From Symbiotaphrina buchneri (Eukaryota > Ascomycota > Symbiotaphrinales > Symbiotaphrinaceae), in contig BCIG01000017.1 of NCBI GenBank assembly GCA_001599915.1, positions 558,001-622,000 on the forward strand: a stretch of 64,000 nt of DNA. Direction: 5' to 3'. Below, one piece after another: positions 23,442 through 35,568 of the stretch (positions are counted from its first letter, which is position 1; the number at the start of each line of letters is the position of its first letter). Below the pieces are notes generated by a model. It saw nothing but the letters and a program-made list of their open reading frames with translations, did no database searches and was not told where the DNA came from. The translations under genes were made by a program, and so were the position numbers.

Positions 23442-25165
23442 GATCGTCAGTCAACAACTGGAACAAGCCCCGAGACCTGGCAAGAAAGAATCCAGGTATG
23501 TAATATGCTGATAGCTCTGGATCCAACGACTGCGATGCAGTTATTCGATAGAGTATGTAGCAAGCCTCGATCTGGTTCGACTCGAGGCAGCCAGGCGAGG
23601 CTGAGATCGTTCGCCGAGGCTGAGGCAGGCTGACGCACGTACAGCAAGCTTGTAAAAGCACTTGTGAGGCGAAACCAGCGCAGAGGACTCTAAGTACCCT
23701 CTCATCTGTCTTGAGCAAGATGTCAAACGATGCTTGCAGGGCTCAGGAAGCCATATGGGCGTAGTTGCGTGTCGTGGTCAGTCGTGGAGAAGAGGAAGAG
23801 AGCTGCAGACAGGCGAGGTGCGTTTTTATACTTAGCGACACCGCCCTTCACTCTACGGCAGCTGAGTTTCTCGCTCAAGAAGGCAAGAAGGTCAATACAT
23901 GTTGAGTTTATCAAAGCACAATGTCCTCGACTAGAATAGCTAAGCAAGATTGACAAAGATCCATTGATGTTCAGTAGGACGATGTCTGCCCCACTAAAAA
24001 TGACAGAACGACCTGAGATATAAGGCGCTTATATCAAGCTGCAAGACTATATCTGTATGAAAACTTCGGCATCATATGAACTGTAAGAGAAAAGAAAGCG
24101 ATAACCAGCATGTGGACTGCAACTAGCTGACTGGTGCAAGTGCGTATGAAAGCTGGATCTAAAGGAAGCCTGGAATAGCTCATTGCCATTCCACCAACCT
24201 ACAAGTGGTCGTACCAATATATGCGAAGCATACTGGATTTCTGCAACAGAGAATATTAGTATAGAGATGCAGGAGGAGCATCTAGACTAAGAGATAGGGG
24301 TAACCTCCGAGGCCCCTTAGCCCCTGACGCCCTCCCCGCATCACGAATATCATATTTTTTTGCTGCGGAGCCACCGTAACTGGCATTACCTTAGGCATGA
24401 CGATTGCTGGGGTTGGGCAGGATAGGATCTGGATCGTACGGAGTGAAGTCAGTCTCCTTTATCTACCAATCAAACCATATTCATGAAGCATAAAGTAACT
24501 GAACATCGGCAGTCATTGTGTGATAGGACCATACTCCGTATTATTATTAGGAATCACTGCCCTGACGCAGATAGATGAATACGACCATGTCAGAGCCTCA
24601 TTCTCTTGTGTGAAAAGGGAAGCTGTTGCATGAGAACCAAAAAGCGTGCATTCTTGATTACTATCGGCATCCGAGAAATCCCCGTTGGCTGGACCCATTC
24701 GCCATTCTGAAACCATCACTCGTACGTTTTTCAGCGCAGTAGTAATCATCCTCGGTGTCTGAGGCCACAGGAAATCAGGCCACTTTCCTGACAGCGACCG
24801 AAATCCCGAAGGCTAAGCCTCGTGCGGTTGGTGCTTCCGCCTTAGCGAGCAGTGCGGACTGCAAAAGTGGCGTCATGTCGACAAATACGTAAGGAAGAGC
24901 TCAGTACGGGTGTAGGCCAGCGCAAGAACCGTTGGAGCTCCATCAAAACCCGTAGTGAAGCCATCCCGACGCAACTTTTCACATTATTACCAATATCCTC
25001 AGGTCCCGACTGTCGGGCGTCCAATCCACTGCTCTATTAAAGGCCCTTCCGTCCTCTCGTCTTTGCACATCAGTCCAATAGAAGCATTTGCAGCGACAAT
25101 TTCCTGCTTGCCAGATACCCATTCCCATTTCTCCTACCAGATCAGCAACGAAAACATAACACATC
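23442..25165. other. Gene-poor stretch of 1.7 kb
   Basis: The longest stretch here without a supported gene. It includes the upstream side of the F-box-like gene and of RCF2. Only short frames occur, none with domains or a convincing start. A T-run near 24350 follows a C-rich patch. I saw no terminal repeats or transposase-like reading frames. Confidence 0.4.
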
Positions 25166-26019
25166 ATGAAGATCCTCACGAAAGAAGAAGAACAAGCCGT
25201 ACGCTCAATTCCTCCGCATTACGCTGAAGAAACATGGCTAACAATGGAATAGCATTACAATGCCACAGTCAAGGGTGGTCTCACCGGTGGTATTATCGGT
25301 GTCGGAGTCGGTCTAGCTGGCGCCTACTTCGCCAACAAGCGGTTTCCACTGTTCCGGCAACTCACACTGCCATTGAAGACCTTTGTTGTCACAAGTTCCG
25401 GCACATTCGCAGCCATTGTGCAAGCCGATCGAGCCTCAAGAAGATTCGAAGCCGAGCGGCATCCGGAAGAATCATTCTACAAAGATCAGACCCAGCGAGC
25501 AATTGAGGCCGCGGAACAACAGGAATCTGCTCTAGACCGTGCTTTGGCCTGGGGAAAGAAGAACAGATACCCCATCGTCGGTGTTTCATGGGTAGCCTCA
25601 ATGGCCGTTGCGCTGGGACTGGTCGGCCGTAACCCTTATCTCACCACATCGCAGAAGCTGGTACAGGCTCGTGTGTACGCACAGGGTCTTACTCTAGCTG
25701 TCCTCGTTGCTACGGCTGCATTTGAGATTGGTGATGCAAAGAAGGGTGAGGGCAAATGGGAGACGATCAAAGTCTTGGATCCCAACGACCCAGAGCACAA
25801 GCACTTGATCGAGAAGAAGATTCACCACGAGAGTTACGCAGGGGAGGACCTTTGGAGAGGTGAGTCCAACGAAAAAGCAACCCACTTGATGGTCGGTACA
25901 GTAGCTGACTCGTTGCAGATATGGTCGAAGCTGAAGAGCGGAAGATGGCTGCCAGGAAGGCTGCCGTGAAGGACGAAGCCAAAGAGCTGAACAAGGTCAA
26001 GTCGAACAAGGACAGCTAA
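25166..26019 (+). CDS. RCF2: Respiratory supercomplex factor 2 (HIG1 domain)
   Basis: Mitochondrial inner-membrane protein of the HIG1 family that associates with cytochrome c oxidase and helps assemble respiratory supercomplexes. Exons 25166-25198, 25253-25859 and 25919-26019 give 246 residues. The start MKILTKEEEQA, then HYNATVKGGLTGGIIGVGVG after intron 1, is typical of filamentous-fungal Rcf2. A first pair of hydrophobic segments precedes a charged stretch. The HIG1 region follows (NRYPIVGVSWVASMAVALGL, then QKLVQARVYAQGLTLAVLVA), with the basic loop between two membrane helices. The tail (DPNDPEHKHLIEKK, EDLWRDMVEAEERKMAAR) is restored across intron 2. Start and junctions are well supported by frame and family pattern. 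Confidence 0.87.
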
Positions 26020-26502
26020 ATACCGTGGACCTTTCCCGGGTTCAGAGAACAGCACCATCAAACCACATCTTGACCGATCACCCAGTCCGGCTAGCCGGTT
26101 GTACATACTAGGGTCATCCGTGTCGACGTCATGTTCTCACTTTCCTTATCTCTGGCGGCGTTCCAGTGTGTAATATAGGGGCGACAGCTTTCAGCATTGA
26201 GCGTTTTACGAAGGCTAGCGGAATGGTAGCCACTAGGCTTTTCACAATAAAATAGAGATGATCATAATGTTATTCTCAACCTCAAGCTGTTCTCATATTT
26301 GTTGCATATATTGCTGCTTGAGATCCGAGATGTGCGACGCCTCGATTGAGAATAAGCCACAAATGTATCGAGCAATCTTGCTGTTACCATATAGGAGCGA
26401 TATCCCTTAATCCCTAAGAACGCCGTATTCGCGCCAAAAGCCGTGTACCCTCGCTGCTCGCTGCTGCTTGAAACCGAAACCCAGCTTATCGCTTCATCCA
26501 TT
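26020..26502. other. Intergenic region between convergent RCF2 and the inhibitor gene
   Basis: The 3' flanks of both genes. An AATAAA-like signal (ACAATAAAATAG) lies near 26245-26255. Nothing else is recognised. Confidence 0.35.
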
Positions 26503-26913
26503 CTAGTGCTTGTGCGACCCCGCATACGCCGAAACAACTTCATCCTCCTCGATGAAAGCGCTGTACTGCGAACTCAAGGTGGATATCATCTCCAAAGCGC
26601 TCGCCGGAGCGGTAGCAGCAAAAGCCCTATCGTATACCCAACCATTAGCCACGTGCCTCCTCCAAGAAAGCCCCCAGTCACAACAGATGTAACTAGTCCC
26701 ATTCCAAACAGAGAGCGCTTACTTGATGATCTTGTACTCGTGGGTGATCATGCCGCCGGCGTCTTTGATGGCGTTCTTGGCCTGCTCGACGATGGAGTCG
26801 GGCGTCTGCGCGGGGTACGTGATGACGACGGCTTTCTGCTGGCCGGCGGATTGAGTGGCGGTAGCTAGGAGAGCGAGGAGCGTGATGAGGAGAGATATGA
26901 TGAAGAACTTCAT
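26503..26913 (-). CDS. Small secreted proteinase inhibitor I9-like protein
   Basis: Two exons (26913-26723 and 26626-26503) give 104 residues. The N-terminus MKFFIISLLITLLALLATA is a classic signal peptide, cleaved probably near residue 20-25. The rest is one inhibitor-I9 fold (the subtilisin propeptide-like domain): KAVVITYPAQTPDSIVEQAK, GGMITHEYKIIKAFAATAP across the intron, then SALEMISTLSSQYSAFIEED and EVVSA. Stand-alone I9 proteins such as yeast Pbi2 inhibit vacuolar proteinase B and are cytosolic. This one appears to enter the secretory path, so its target could be a vacuolar or extracellular subtilase (inference). Without the intron the frame ends after KIIK, losing the last beta strands. 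A short His-ending tail (GSHKH) closes the protein. Confidence 0.82.
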
Positions 26914-27676
26914 TTTGGAGGATCTGGTTTTGGATTTGCAGGATGAGAGAGGCTTTGTCTTGAGGTTGAGGCGGCGGAGATGGTGATAAGAAGACGGTCA
27001 CTCGAATCACGAGACAATGCGGACTGGGGACTGTGGTATGACGGAATGGGTCAAGCGGAAAGCGGTAGCCTGGACCGCTGACTCAGCAATTCTATTGTCG
27101 TCGCTTGTGCGGCTTCAAAGGTCCTGCGATCGACACCACCCGAACAACGACCACCTCTGATCTTCTCACCGTCGACACTCTGTAACTCACCCGACAGCTT
27201 CGATATTGTCGTGACTTGATTCCTCTCTACTCTTCTGCATCTCGACATCTTCTTGGTGGTATCAGCGGTACTGGGAGTAATCGTTTGGGAGGATGGAATA
27301 CTAGGTGGCTGGTCAGCGCATGGCTTTGTCTGTCAGGAGTTGAGAGCTGCTGGGATCTGGTTTCTTTCTGCAACCTTTCCCCTCTACTAGCTAGCATCAT
27401 CTGCAAAAGATTTGGATCTCCACTTGCGCAACATCTTGGACTGTTGAAGGCGATCAGCAGTGGTCTTTGACCCCCGAGAAGAGAAGAGGTCACCTCAGAC
27501 GTCTCACCCTATTGCAGAAGACTGAGGTCGGGTGCTCGGGTACTCACAACAGACGCCCACTGCTTCGTCACTACACTCTCCTATCATTGAGACCTACTTG
27601 CCTGTCTGTCCGCACTGCCAGCCATCCAAGTCCTTTATTTCCTTTTCACTCTGCGCATCTCTAAGTGCAGCCCATC
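26914..27676. promoter_or_regulatory. Divergent upstream region of the inhibitor gene and PCF11
   Basis: About 760 bp between divergent starts. The last 100 bases before PCF11 are CT-rich. No further motif is recognised. Confidence 0.4.
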
Positions 27677-30115
27677 ATGTCTTCCGGTTTGCCTTCCGAT
27701 GAGGTCGCGGAGGACTACAAAAACTCCCTTGAGGACTTGGTGATGAACTCGCGGTACGAGATAAGCAATCTGACCATCATTGCAAAGGAAAATACCGAAC
27801 ATGCATTGGCAATCTCGAGGGTTTTGGAGAATCATATCAAGAATGTAGGTCTCTGTCATATCTCGTTTGACAATAGAGGGTCCTCCGCTATTGTCGTTTT
27901 CTTGTTTTTCAATTCCGCCGTTCTCTCTTCTTTCCTGCCTTCATACTCGATAGATCCATTCACTAATCCCTCTCTAGGCGCCGCCAAGTCGAAAACTACC
28001 TGCGCTATATGTCCTGGACTCGGTCGTAAAGAACGTTGGTACTCCGTACACCCTCTTTCTGGGGCGGAATCTTTACTCCACGTTCATGAATGCATATACT
28101 ATGGTGGACAATCAGACTCGGAAAAAGTTGGATGAGATGCTGAAGACATGGAAAGAGCCCGTGCCTGGGTCCATGGAGACACGGCCTGTCTTTCCTCCAG
28201 AGATTACAAGGCAGATTGAAAATGCATTGATTAAGGCACGCACTGCTGCTGTGCAACAGCAGCAGCAACAAGCTAGGAGCCAGGCAGATCTCCTTGGCCG
28301 TAAGCGTCCTATTGCGACGCCTCCCGTAGATTATCGAAATACCCCTACACCTCCACAGTTTGCCTCAAGGTATCAGCCACCACCTACTCCACAAAATATC
28401 AATGGGCCAGGGGGTATCTATGGTCAACCACAGGTGCGTAGTGCCACAAATGGGAAGGTAGATGTGCCCAGGCTGATGATGATCCAGCAATACATCCCTC
28501 AATATCCGCCGCAAGGTACTCCGCAGCCCTATCCACAGCTGAATGGGCATGGGCAGGATCAGCCAGAGGATCTAAATACTGCTTTAGCAAACCTCATAAC
28601 ACATGCGAGGACCGAGTTTGCTACAAATCCATACAATCCCGATATGCAGAATAGACTTAAGGCTCTGCTGGACCTACAAAGCATTCTACAGAACCAACAA
28701 CTTCCTCCTGATCAGATCCAAGCAATACGAAACCAGGTTTCTGCACTCTCTGCAGCAACTAGACAGCCGATCAGCATCCCTCAGCCGCTTCAGTCACAAC
28801 CTCTGGCTTTCCCGCGGCAACCAACACCAGTCCAGTCTGCACCATACGTCCCTCCGCCCGTATCACAGACGCCACAGCCACAGATCCAACCCTCCCTGCA
28901 GTCACTATTGGCACCAAATACTCTCGCGGAGCTCCTCCGAGTTGCAAACTCCCAACAGCCTACACCAACCCCACCACAACCTGCTGTACCACCAAATAAC
29001 CTCAATCTGGCAGCGATACTGGGCCAGAGACCTGCGACTCCACAGCAAGGCGCACCCCTTCCACTTGCCTCAGTCACATCCCCTGCAGCAGCTGCTGCAA
29101 CCGCCGCTGCTGTAACGGCTCCTGCTACAGGCAATTCTCTGCTTGACTCGCTACGGGCCGCTGGTTTGCTGCCTGGTGCTCCCAGTGCTGCCCCATCTGC
29201 AACTCCAATTCCCGGCAATTTGCCGTTTGCTCTTCCGCAAACGCAGCAAAACATCGGTACGCCTCCTGTTGTACCGGCCACTCTAGCTCGTCCAGCACTG
29301 GCAGAGTTGAAGAATGGTGTGGAGATGACCACCAATTCCCTGAAGATGTATGTTCTCCAACAACGTCTGAGCAGCATGGATTACTAACGCTGTTTTAGCC
29401 CCCGGCCGCATTTAATTGCTTCACTTTACGAAGCTCAGCCTAACCAGTGCACGACATGTGGACGCCGATTCAAGCCTACTGAAGAAGACAGGAAGAAGAA
29501 GGCTAGGCATCTGGATTGGCATTTCCGGGTCAATCAACGCATGGTGGATGCTGCCAAGCGTGGCCAGAATCGGAGTTGGTATGTTGATGAATTGGTAAGT
29601 GGACCCATCTAGCGGGCTATTGACAGATTCTAACCTGAAGGCAGGAATGGATCAAGTCTCGCGAGGAAGATGACGACGCGGACCCCTCAGCGTCCAATGG
29701 TTCAGGTGCACCAGGGACTGCTAACGGAGCAGCCGAAGCAACCAAGGATCCCAAGAAGCAATACATTCCCGTGCCCAATGACCCTGCTCTAGCAAACCTC
29801 AACTGTCCGGTCTGCCAGGAGAAATTCGAGACGGTCTGGCACGATGAAGCCCAGGAATGGGTCTGGATGGATGCAATGAAAGTCGGCAGGAGGATCTACC
29901 ATGCCAGTTGCTATGCGGAAGCGACCAAGGACGGTGCAGCTACACCGGCCTCCACTTCTACCCCTGAGCCGTCGGTGTTGGGGAAGCGGAAAGCAGAGGT
30001 ATGCTCTTTACCAGACCATCGTTCTTTAAGAAACTTGTGCTAACTCTTAGGGTCACAGGATGGCGATTTGAACGCGCTGAAGGCGAGGATCAAGACGGAA
30101 CCGGTGGTTGGATGA
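27677..30115 (+). CDS. PCF11: mRNA cleavage and termination factor Pcf11
   Basis: Component of cleavage factor IA that binds the RNA polymerase II C-terminal domain and acts in 3'-end cleavage and termination. Exons 27677-27844, 27978-29347, 29399-29594, 29645-29998 and 30059-30115 give 714 residues. The N-terminal CTD-interacting domain (residues 1 to about 135) shows ISNLTIIAKENTEHALAISR and, after intron 1, PPSRKLPALYVLDSVVKNVG. A Gln run (VQQQQQQAR) and a Pro/Gln/Ala-rich middle follow. The C-terminus has the Clp1-binding region and two zinc-finger-like motifs: CTTCGRRFKPTEED...HLDWHFRVN and CPVCQEKFETVWHDEAQEW...YHASC. It ends with a sumoylation-like motif (ARIKTEPV). Frame and family sequence are kept at every join. 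The low-complexity middle is normal for the family. Confidence 0.93.
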
Positions 30116-30768
30116 AGTCCCGTCAAACTTTCCATCCCGCGGCGGTAGTATTAGAGACATTTCCGGTGTTTCAACAGCTGAGGATTCGCTATGATTTGGC
30201 ATTTTGCTTTAACATCTGGACCCTCGCATTTTTCTACAGGTGGTCGAAAGCTTTTGGGTTGGCCTGAAGATCTTTGGGACATTATGGGCATGGGAATGCA
30301 TCGCGATGGCGTTCACACCGAGTATTTCTTGCACATTGAACTGGCCAACAATGGGCGATGGGGTATTCAACCTCGATATGTTGATACTTTTTAGAAGCAC
30401 TTCATAGAGAAGTCGAATCAAGAATGATGACGAATTACCTACTACGTCGTACCTTTAGGTGATGAGCGAGAGCTGCCTCATTAGGCTAAATACCTTTACC
30501 CATGTAACGTTGTGCTAAGGGTGGGATAGGATGGGAGCGACCGACGTTGCTTCGGTACAGCATCGGCCGCTAAAGCCGAGTGAAGCAGGGCAAGCTCCGT
30601 CTCAATGTAACGCCCCCACTCCAGGCGTCACTGCAACCCCCACCATACATAGCTGTCACACCGCGCAGCTCAGCAACTTTTCCAACGTCAAGCCTCATCG
30701 ACCATCATCTTCCCAGAATTTATTGGTCAAAGCATTCCAGAATTTCTGTCAAGTAAATCACGAATAAG
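30116..30768. other. Intergenic region, no gene seen
   Basis: The 3' flank of PCF11 and promoter of the following oxidoreductase gene. No domain-bearing frame is seen. Confidence 0.35.
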
Positions 30769-32158
30769 ATGGCTTCTGCAATCCAACAAACGGTGGCTTC
30801 CGGCACAGGCGGCAAGACCAAGACCCTGCGCTGGGGTATCCTGGGTGAGTAGCTCCAGTAATAAATGTCTGGCGCAGGAGAAAGCTAATTGCGCTGCAGC
30901 AACCGGTGGAATCGCACAGAGTGAGCGCTCCCTACCAATTCATGTATATCTTCTGCTGCGTCAGCTGACACGTTGTCCCTCCAGCCTTCACCAAGGACCT
31001 GCTGATCGACCCGGCGACCCGCGGCGTGCACGACATCAAGCACGAAGTCGTCGCCGCCGCATCCTCAACATCCGCCGAGCGGGCGGCCAAGTTCCTGGCC
31101 GAGTGTGGCGTGCCCACCGGCGCCAAAGCGTACGGCTCGTACAAAGACCTAGTGGCCGACCCGAACGTGGAGATCATCTACGTGGCGACGCCGCACAGCC
31201 ACCACTTCCAGAACACGATGCTGGCGTTGACGGCGGGCAAGCACGTGCTGTGCGAGAAGGCGTTCACGGTGAATGCGGCGCAGGCTAAGAAGCTCGCCGC
31301 GACGGCTAAAGAGAAGGGTTTGTTCTTGATGGAGGCTGTTTGGACGAGATACTTCCCCCTGAGTATTGCGGTTCGCAAGATGATCACGGATGGCAAGATC
31401 GGAAAGGTCCACCGTGTTATTGCCGATTTGAGCTTTGGCACCGATGTGGAGAAGGAGTGGGGCACGACGCACCGCATGACGAACCTCGATCTAGCTGGGG
31501 GTGCTATGCTTGACTGTACGTTCTCCCTTCCCGCCCACCCACATCGCCCTCGCGTGAGCTGTCCAGCCTAGCTAACAACGCCCCGCATCCAGTGGGCATC
31601 TACCCCCTAACATGGGTCTTCCAAACGCTGTACCACCTGCAACCCTCCCCCCGGCAAGCGCCCAAAGTCAGCTCCTCGATCCTCAAATACCCAGCGACCG
31701 GCGCCGACGAGAACACGGCCATCGTGCTCGCCTTCCCGGGCACCTCTTCCACCCCTCCCTCGCACGGAATCGCAACCTGCAACTTCCGCGTCGACACCAA
31801 CCCGGACGGGCACAACAGCGCCGGGCCCGCGATCCGCATCCAAGGCTCCGACGGCGAGATCAACGTCTTCGGCCCCGCGTTCCGGCCCACGCATATCCGC
31901 GTCATCCCGCGTGTGCGCGCTGGCGAGACGAAGCCGTTTAATGTGGAGGATATTAGGTTCCCGATCCCGGGCCATGGAATGTTCTGGGAGGCGGATGAGT
32001 GTGCGAAGTGTCTTAGAGAGGGAAAGACGGAGAGCAGCACGCTCAGCCATGAGGAGAGTATTGTTTTTATGCAGACTATGGATGAGGTTAGGAGGCAGAA
32101 TGAGCTGGTGTATCCGCAGAGTATTGAGAGTACGGAGTTTCCGCTGCCGGGATTTTAA
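30769..32158 (+). CDS. Gfo/Idh/MocA oxidoreductase (dihydrodiol / D-xylose dehydrogenase type)
   Basis: NADP-dependent sugar or diol dehydrogenase of the dimeric dihydrodiol dehydrogenase family, whose fungal members include D-xylose 1-dehydrogenases. Exons 30769-30844, 30900-30920 (only 21 nt), 30985-31515 and 31593-32158 give 397 residues. The Rossmann start is rebuilt across the first two introns (LRWGILATGGIAQTFTKDL). Further signatures are VATPHSHHFQNTMLAL, KHVLCEKAFTVNAAQAKKL with the catalytic-site Lys, FLMEAVWTRYFP, GGAMLDLGIYPLTWVFQ across intron 3, and the C-terminal EADECAKCLREGK and SHEESIVFMQTMDEVR. The 21-nt microexon is needed to keep the GIAQ motif. The exact substrate cannot be told from sequence. 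Confidence 0.87.
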
Positions 32159-32629
32159 GAACAGAGGAGGAGACGGGGGAAGAAGGAAGAGAGAACGAAA
32201 GGAGGTGACGGCGGGTAAGATAGACTCAGGACCGGGCTAGGGAAAAAGAAAATACAGTATACACGATTGTTTCCATTGCTATCATGCTATCACACCTGTG
32301 CTTCAACAATCCACACGCACGGATAATTTGCTCATGACAACTGCGGTCTCCATCTCCATGGTGTGACTGGCCCGCCAGTATCGTGTCATTGCCTATATCA
32401 TATCATACCAGAAAGGACTAGGTACATAATAATATCCCATAGTCGTACCGCTTCTGCTTCCAACGTCACTCCAAGAAACTTTGTAACTTCACCAGTGGGT
32501 ATTGATATGCTTGCTTTCCATACAAACAGAATAGAGGAAAAAAGGGGCCCCATCTGCACACCCACACACACGCACACAACCGCAAGATCAGATCGAGGGC
32601 TAGCTGGCTCGCAGACCCAGACTGCAGAT
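32159..32629. other. Intergenic region between convergent genes, with a CA-rich stretch
   Basis: The 3' flanks of two convergent genes. It contains a CA-rich simple stretch at about 32554-32580. A long open frame here is only the read-through of the kelch gene into its intron and 3' flank. Confidence 0.4.
32554..32580. repeat. Imperfect CA-rich microsatellite
   Basis: About 27 bp made mainly of CA steps with single interruptions, in the 3' flank of the kelch gene. Confidence 0.6.
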
Positions 32630-35058
32630 TCAGACGTCGATGCTGAAATGCGAAATCTGCGAGTAGTACGCGCACACGCCGAGGTCCATGATGTAGATGT
32701 CGCCGAAGACGGTGATTCTGTGAGTGGGAAAGTTAGTTGATCAGTGTTTTTCTTTGGAGGCGGAAAGGGAAGTGGGGAGAACGCAAGGGAAGGAACAACT
32801 GCAACTAACCCGTCAAAGCCTCCAATGAGCCAGAGCCGACTGTCATAATGCACCAAGCCATGATACCCCCTTCCACTAGGCAAATCGCCGTAGACCTTCC
32901 GCCGATCCCAGGTCATCGTAACCAGATTCAGGAGCAGCACGTCATTGACGTACTCCACCCCATCATGCCCGCCCACGACAAACAAATAACTCCCAACCAC
33001 AACGCTAGCATGGCTGAGGCGCTTGAACGACTCCTTGATTTCGACGGCGCGCCACACCAGCGTCTCCACATCAAAAATCCACACGTCGTCGAAGCAGTCC
33101 ACGCCGTCCGAGCCGCCGTAGATGATCAGCTTCGACCCGACCATGTTCGCCGTGTGGTATCCGCGCGCCGTCGGCTTGGCCCGCGACGCTTTGGACGAGC
33201 TGACGGCCTTCCACGACAGCCGCGTCAGGTCCGACACGTCCAGCCGCCACACGTCGTTGAGCGCGCGCACGCCGTCGCCGCCGCCGAAGACGTAGATTCC
33301 GTTCTTGTACAGGCAGGCGGTGTGCGCGCGCCGCTTGGAGGGGATGGGCCCCGTGATGGTGGGATTGGTGTAGTGGCAGTTGATGGTGTCCATGATGTAG
33401 ACGTCGTTGTAGTAGGTTGGCCCGTCCCCGCCGCCGAAGATGATGAGCTTTTTGCCTACAGCGGTTGTGGTCATTGCTCGTAAAGGAGGCGGGATATCTC
33501 CCCAACATGGTGGATTGGACCAGAACATGCAGTCGGCGTCAAAGATGTGGATGTCGTTGAAGCAGCTCTTGGAATCGCATCCGCCAAATACGTAGATGTT
33601 GCTGCCGGCGAGAGTGGTGGTGTGTGCCCTCAGGGCGGAGCGCGAGTATCCCGAGCACTGAGCACGCGACCAGTACATCCCACCCGCTGGTGCATTCTCA
33701 ATCTTTGGAACCTTGCTAGCATCCATCAGCGGAGGCGTAAAGATGGGTGGACGTGTGTCCGGTCGCTTGGTGGGCCGGTTCTTGGGAGTCGGTGGAGGCA
33801 GCGAGGAAGTTATGTTCACATTGATCGCTGATGTGGAGCGTAAGGCACTTGCTCGGTGGGTCACCTGCTCCTTGGATTTCAGCGGCGTTGAGCTCTGGCC
33901 CGTCGGTGATGTTGGCTTGCTAGCTCCGTTCATTGGTGATGTTGTATGCTCTGGAATGGAAGTCATGGAGTCGGCGCGTTCACCCCTCGGATGACCTGCA
34001 GCTGCTATGCTGAGAGACTGGAATGACTCGGTAGCTTTCAAATCTGATGGAGAGAGTTCCATGATTTTTTGGGTCTTGATGATATTCGGTTTTCGTGGTG
34101 ACAATCCTCCATTACTGTACTCGGTCGCTTTTTGCGAGGTAGTCCGCCCAGGGATATTCCCTGCTCTTGAGGGTGACATGGGCTGCAGGGCCTGCTGAGA
34201 TTTCCTTCGTTCAGCTAGTGCCTCCTCTTCTTCCTTTGTAGGCTGTTTCGGGGTAGGCTTGTTGTAGTCCGCTCGCAATTCTTCCTCGTCGCTCTCAGAT
34301 TCAGATTCTTCGTCTTCTGGTGCAGCCATGATTTCTGCCTTCGGTGACCGTACTGAAGCCGTGGACGGAGATGACTTGGTCACATTTTGACGGGGCGCTT
34401 CGTACTTCCCACCGTCCTTTGACTGTCGTCTCATGGGCAAAACAGACTTGGCCTTCTGGCCCAGTTTTCCTATCATAGACCCCCTCCTCTCCTTTCCATC
34501 CTCCTCGTCACTCCCGTCCTCACTCAGCATTCCTTGCGTAGGACTTATCACACCTCGCGAGCTGCGACTGGACTTCATGGTCCCCGAATTTGTCTCTGTT
34601 CTTTCGCTGCCTAGACTTCCTCCCCGGCTCCCAGGAGGAGTCGACGTTGTAGATCCTGCAGCACTTCCGTCACGATGCTCATCCTCCGGTCCCTCCAGAA
34701 TTGGCGCCCTGCGTTCCCTTGCGGATCTGAATACATGGCTTCTGAACCCGCCTTGTATACTGCCAAAGATCGGTTGTGCCTCGTCGCCATAGTCGCCATC
34801 AGCGGGCTCGTTGGCTTTACCCTTTTTGGACTTGGATGCTGTACCGGCCAAGCTCGCCCGGCTCGAAGATGCTGAGATCTTGCGCGACCTCCCAGGTGTC
34901 CCTACTCTATCTGGCGTACTGGCAGTGTCCGATTTTGGCCCTTCGTGCTTCTTGAGCTTCTTCCTGCAAGTTGGGGATCGCGAGTTAGTTCATGAGCTGC
35001 CACACGGTACGAGCATCCAATTACAGACTCACCTCCATTCTGAGGCCCGATCCGCCAT
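32630..35058 (-). CDS. Kelch-repeat protein with disordered N-terminal half
   Basis: Exons 35058-35033, 34963-32810 and 32717-32630 give 755 residues. The first exon encodes MADRASEW and joins to RKKLKKHEG; without it the frame has only a TTG. Residues 1 to about 400 are Ser/Pro/Lys-rich and likely disordered, with acidic patches (ESESESDEEELR) and several SP/TP sites, suggesting phosphorylation control. The rest has six kelch blades, each with a Gly-Gly step and a closing ND-type turn: YVFGGCDSK, LIIFGGGDG, YVFGGGDG, LIIYGGSDG, LFVVGGHDG and LWLIGGFDG. The last blade is completed across intron 2 (ITVFGDIYIMDLG). Fungal kelch proteins of this build include cell-polarity and Ras-signalling factors (Tea1/Ral2-like); no closer assignment is justified. 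Confidence 0.86.
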
Positions 35059-35568
35059 CGCATGCGATCGTGCGGCCCCAATTCAGGAGACAGACCCGTC
35101 TAGATGAGGGTTGCGGAGAGCGCAGGGGATGCAGATGACAGACCGGTTGTTGTTTCGCATTTGTGGGGGCATCGCTGTCAAATACGGGGTTCGTAGACCG
35201 CCATCAACGCATTTTGAGTCCCTTCATTGGAGAAAGAGGGTCTTGAGCCGCGACATACCATGAACTCTCTGATATTTAATGCATTCAGATACTCTCCACA
35301 TTATTAAGGCTTGGCTCAATCAGACAATAGAGCAAGTCAGTAAAATGGGAAAGAATGGAAAGAATTGCTCTCCTCGTGGAGAATAAGCTCAATCTCAGAT
35401 AGGGGCTGCATGAACGAGTACTAAGGCCGCCGTACTTATCTCATATCTTAGTTGCGGAGCTCCCTTGCTCAAGTCCAACTGTTTACCCCAGCTTCCCCGA
35501 GCAGCGCTCCGCAACGCAACGACATCAGCCCGTCAAGGCTGAACATATTTCGAAGGCAAGCATCCAAC
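35059..35568. promoter_or_regulatory. Divergent upstream region of the kelch and third F-box-like genes
   Basis: A 510-bp region between divergent starts. No gene or specific motif is recognised. Confidence 0.35.

Noticed and set aside
28790-29377. 195-codon frame antisense to PCF11
   Set aside because: It is the shadow of the Pro/Gln/Ala-rich coding strand. The sense strand carries a verified family with intact exon joins.
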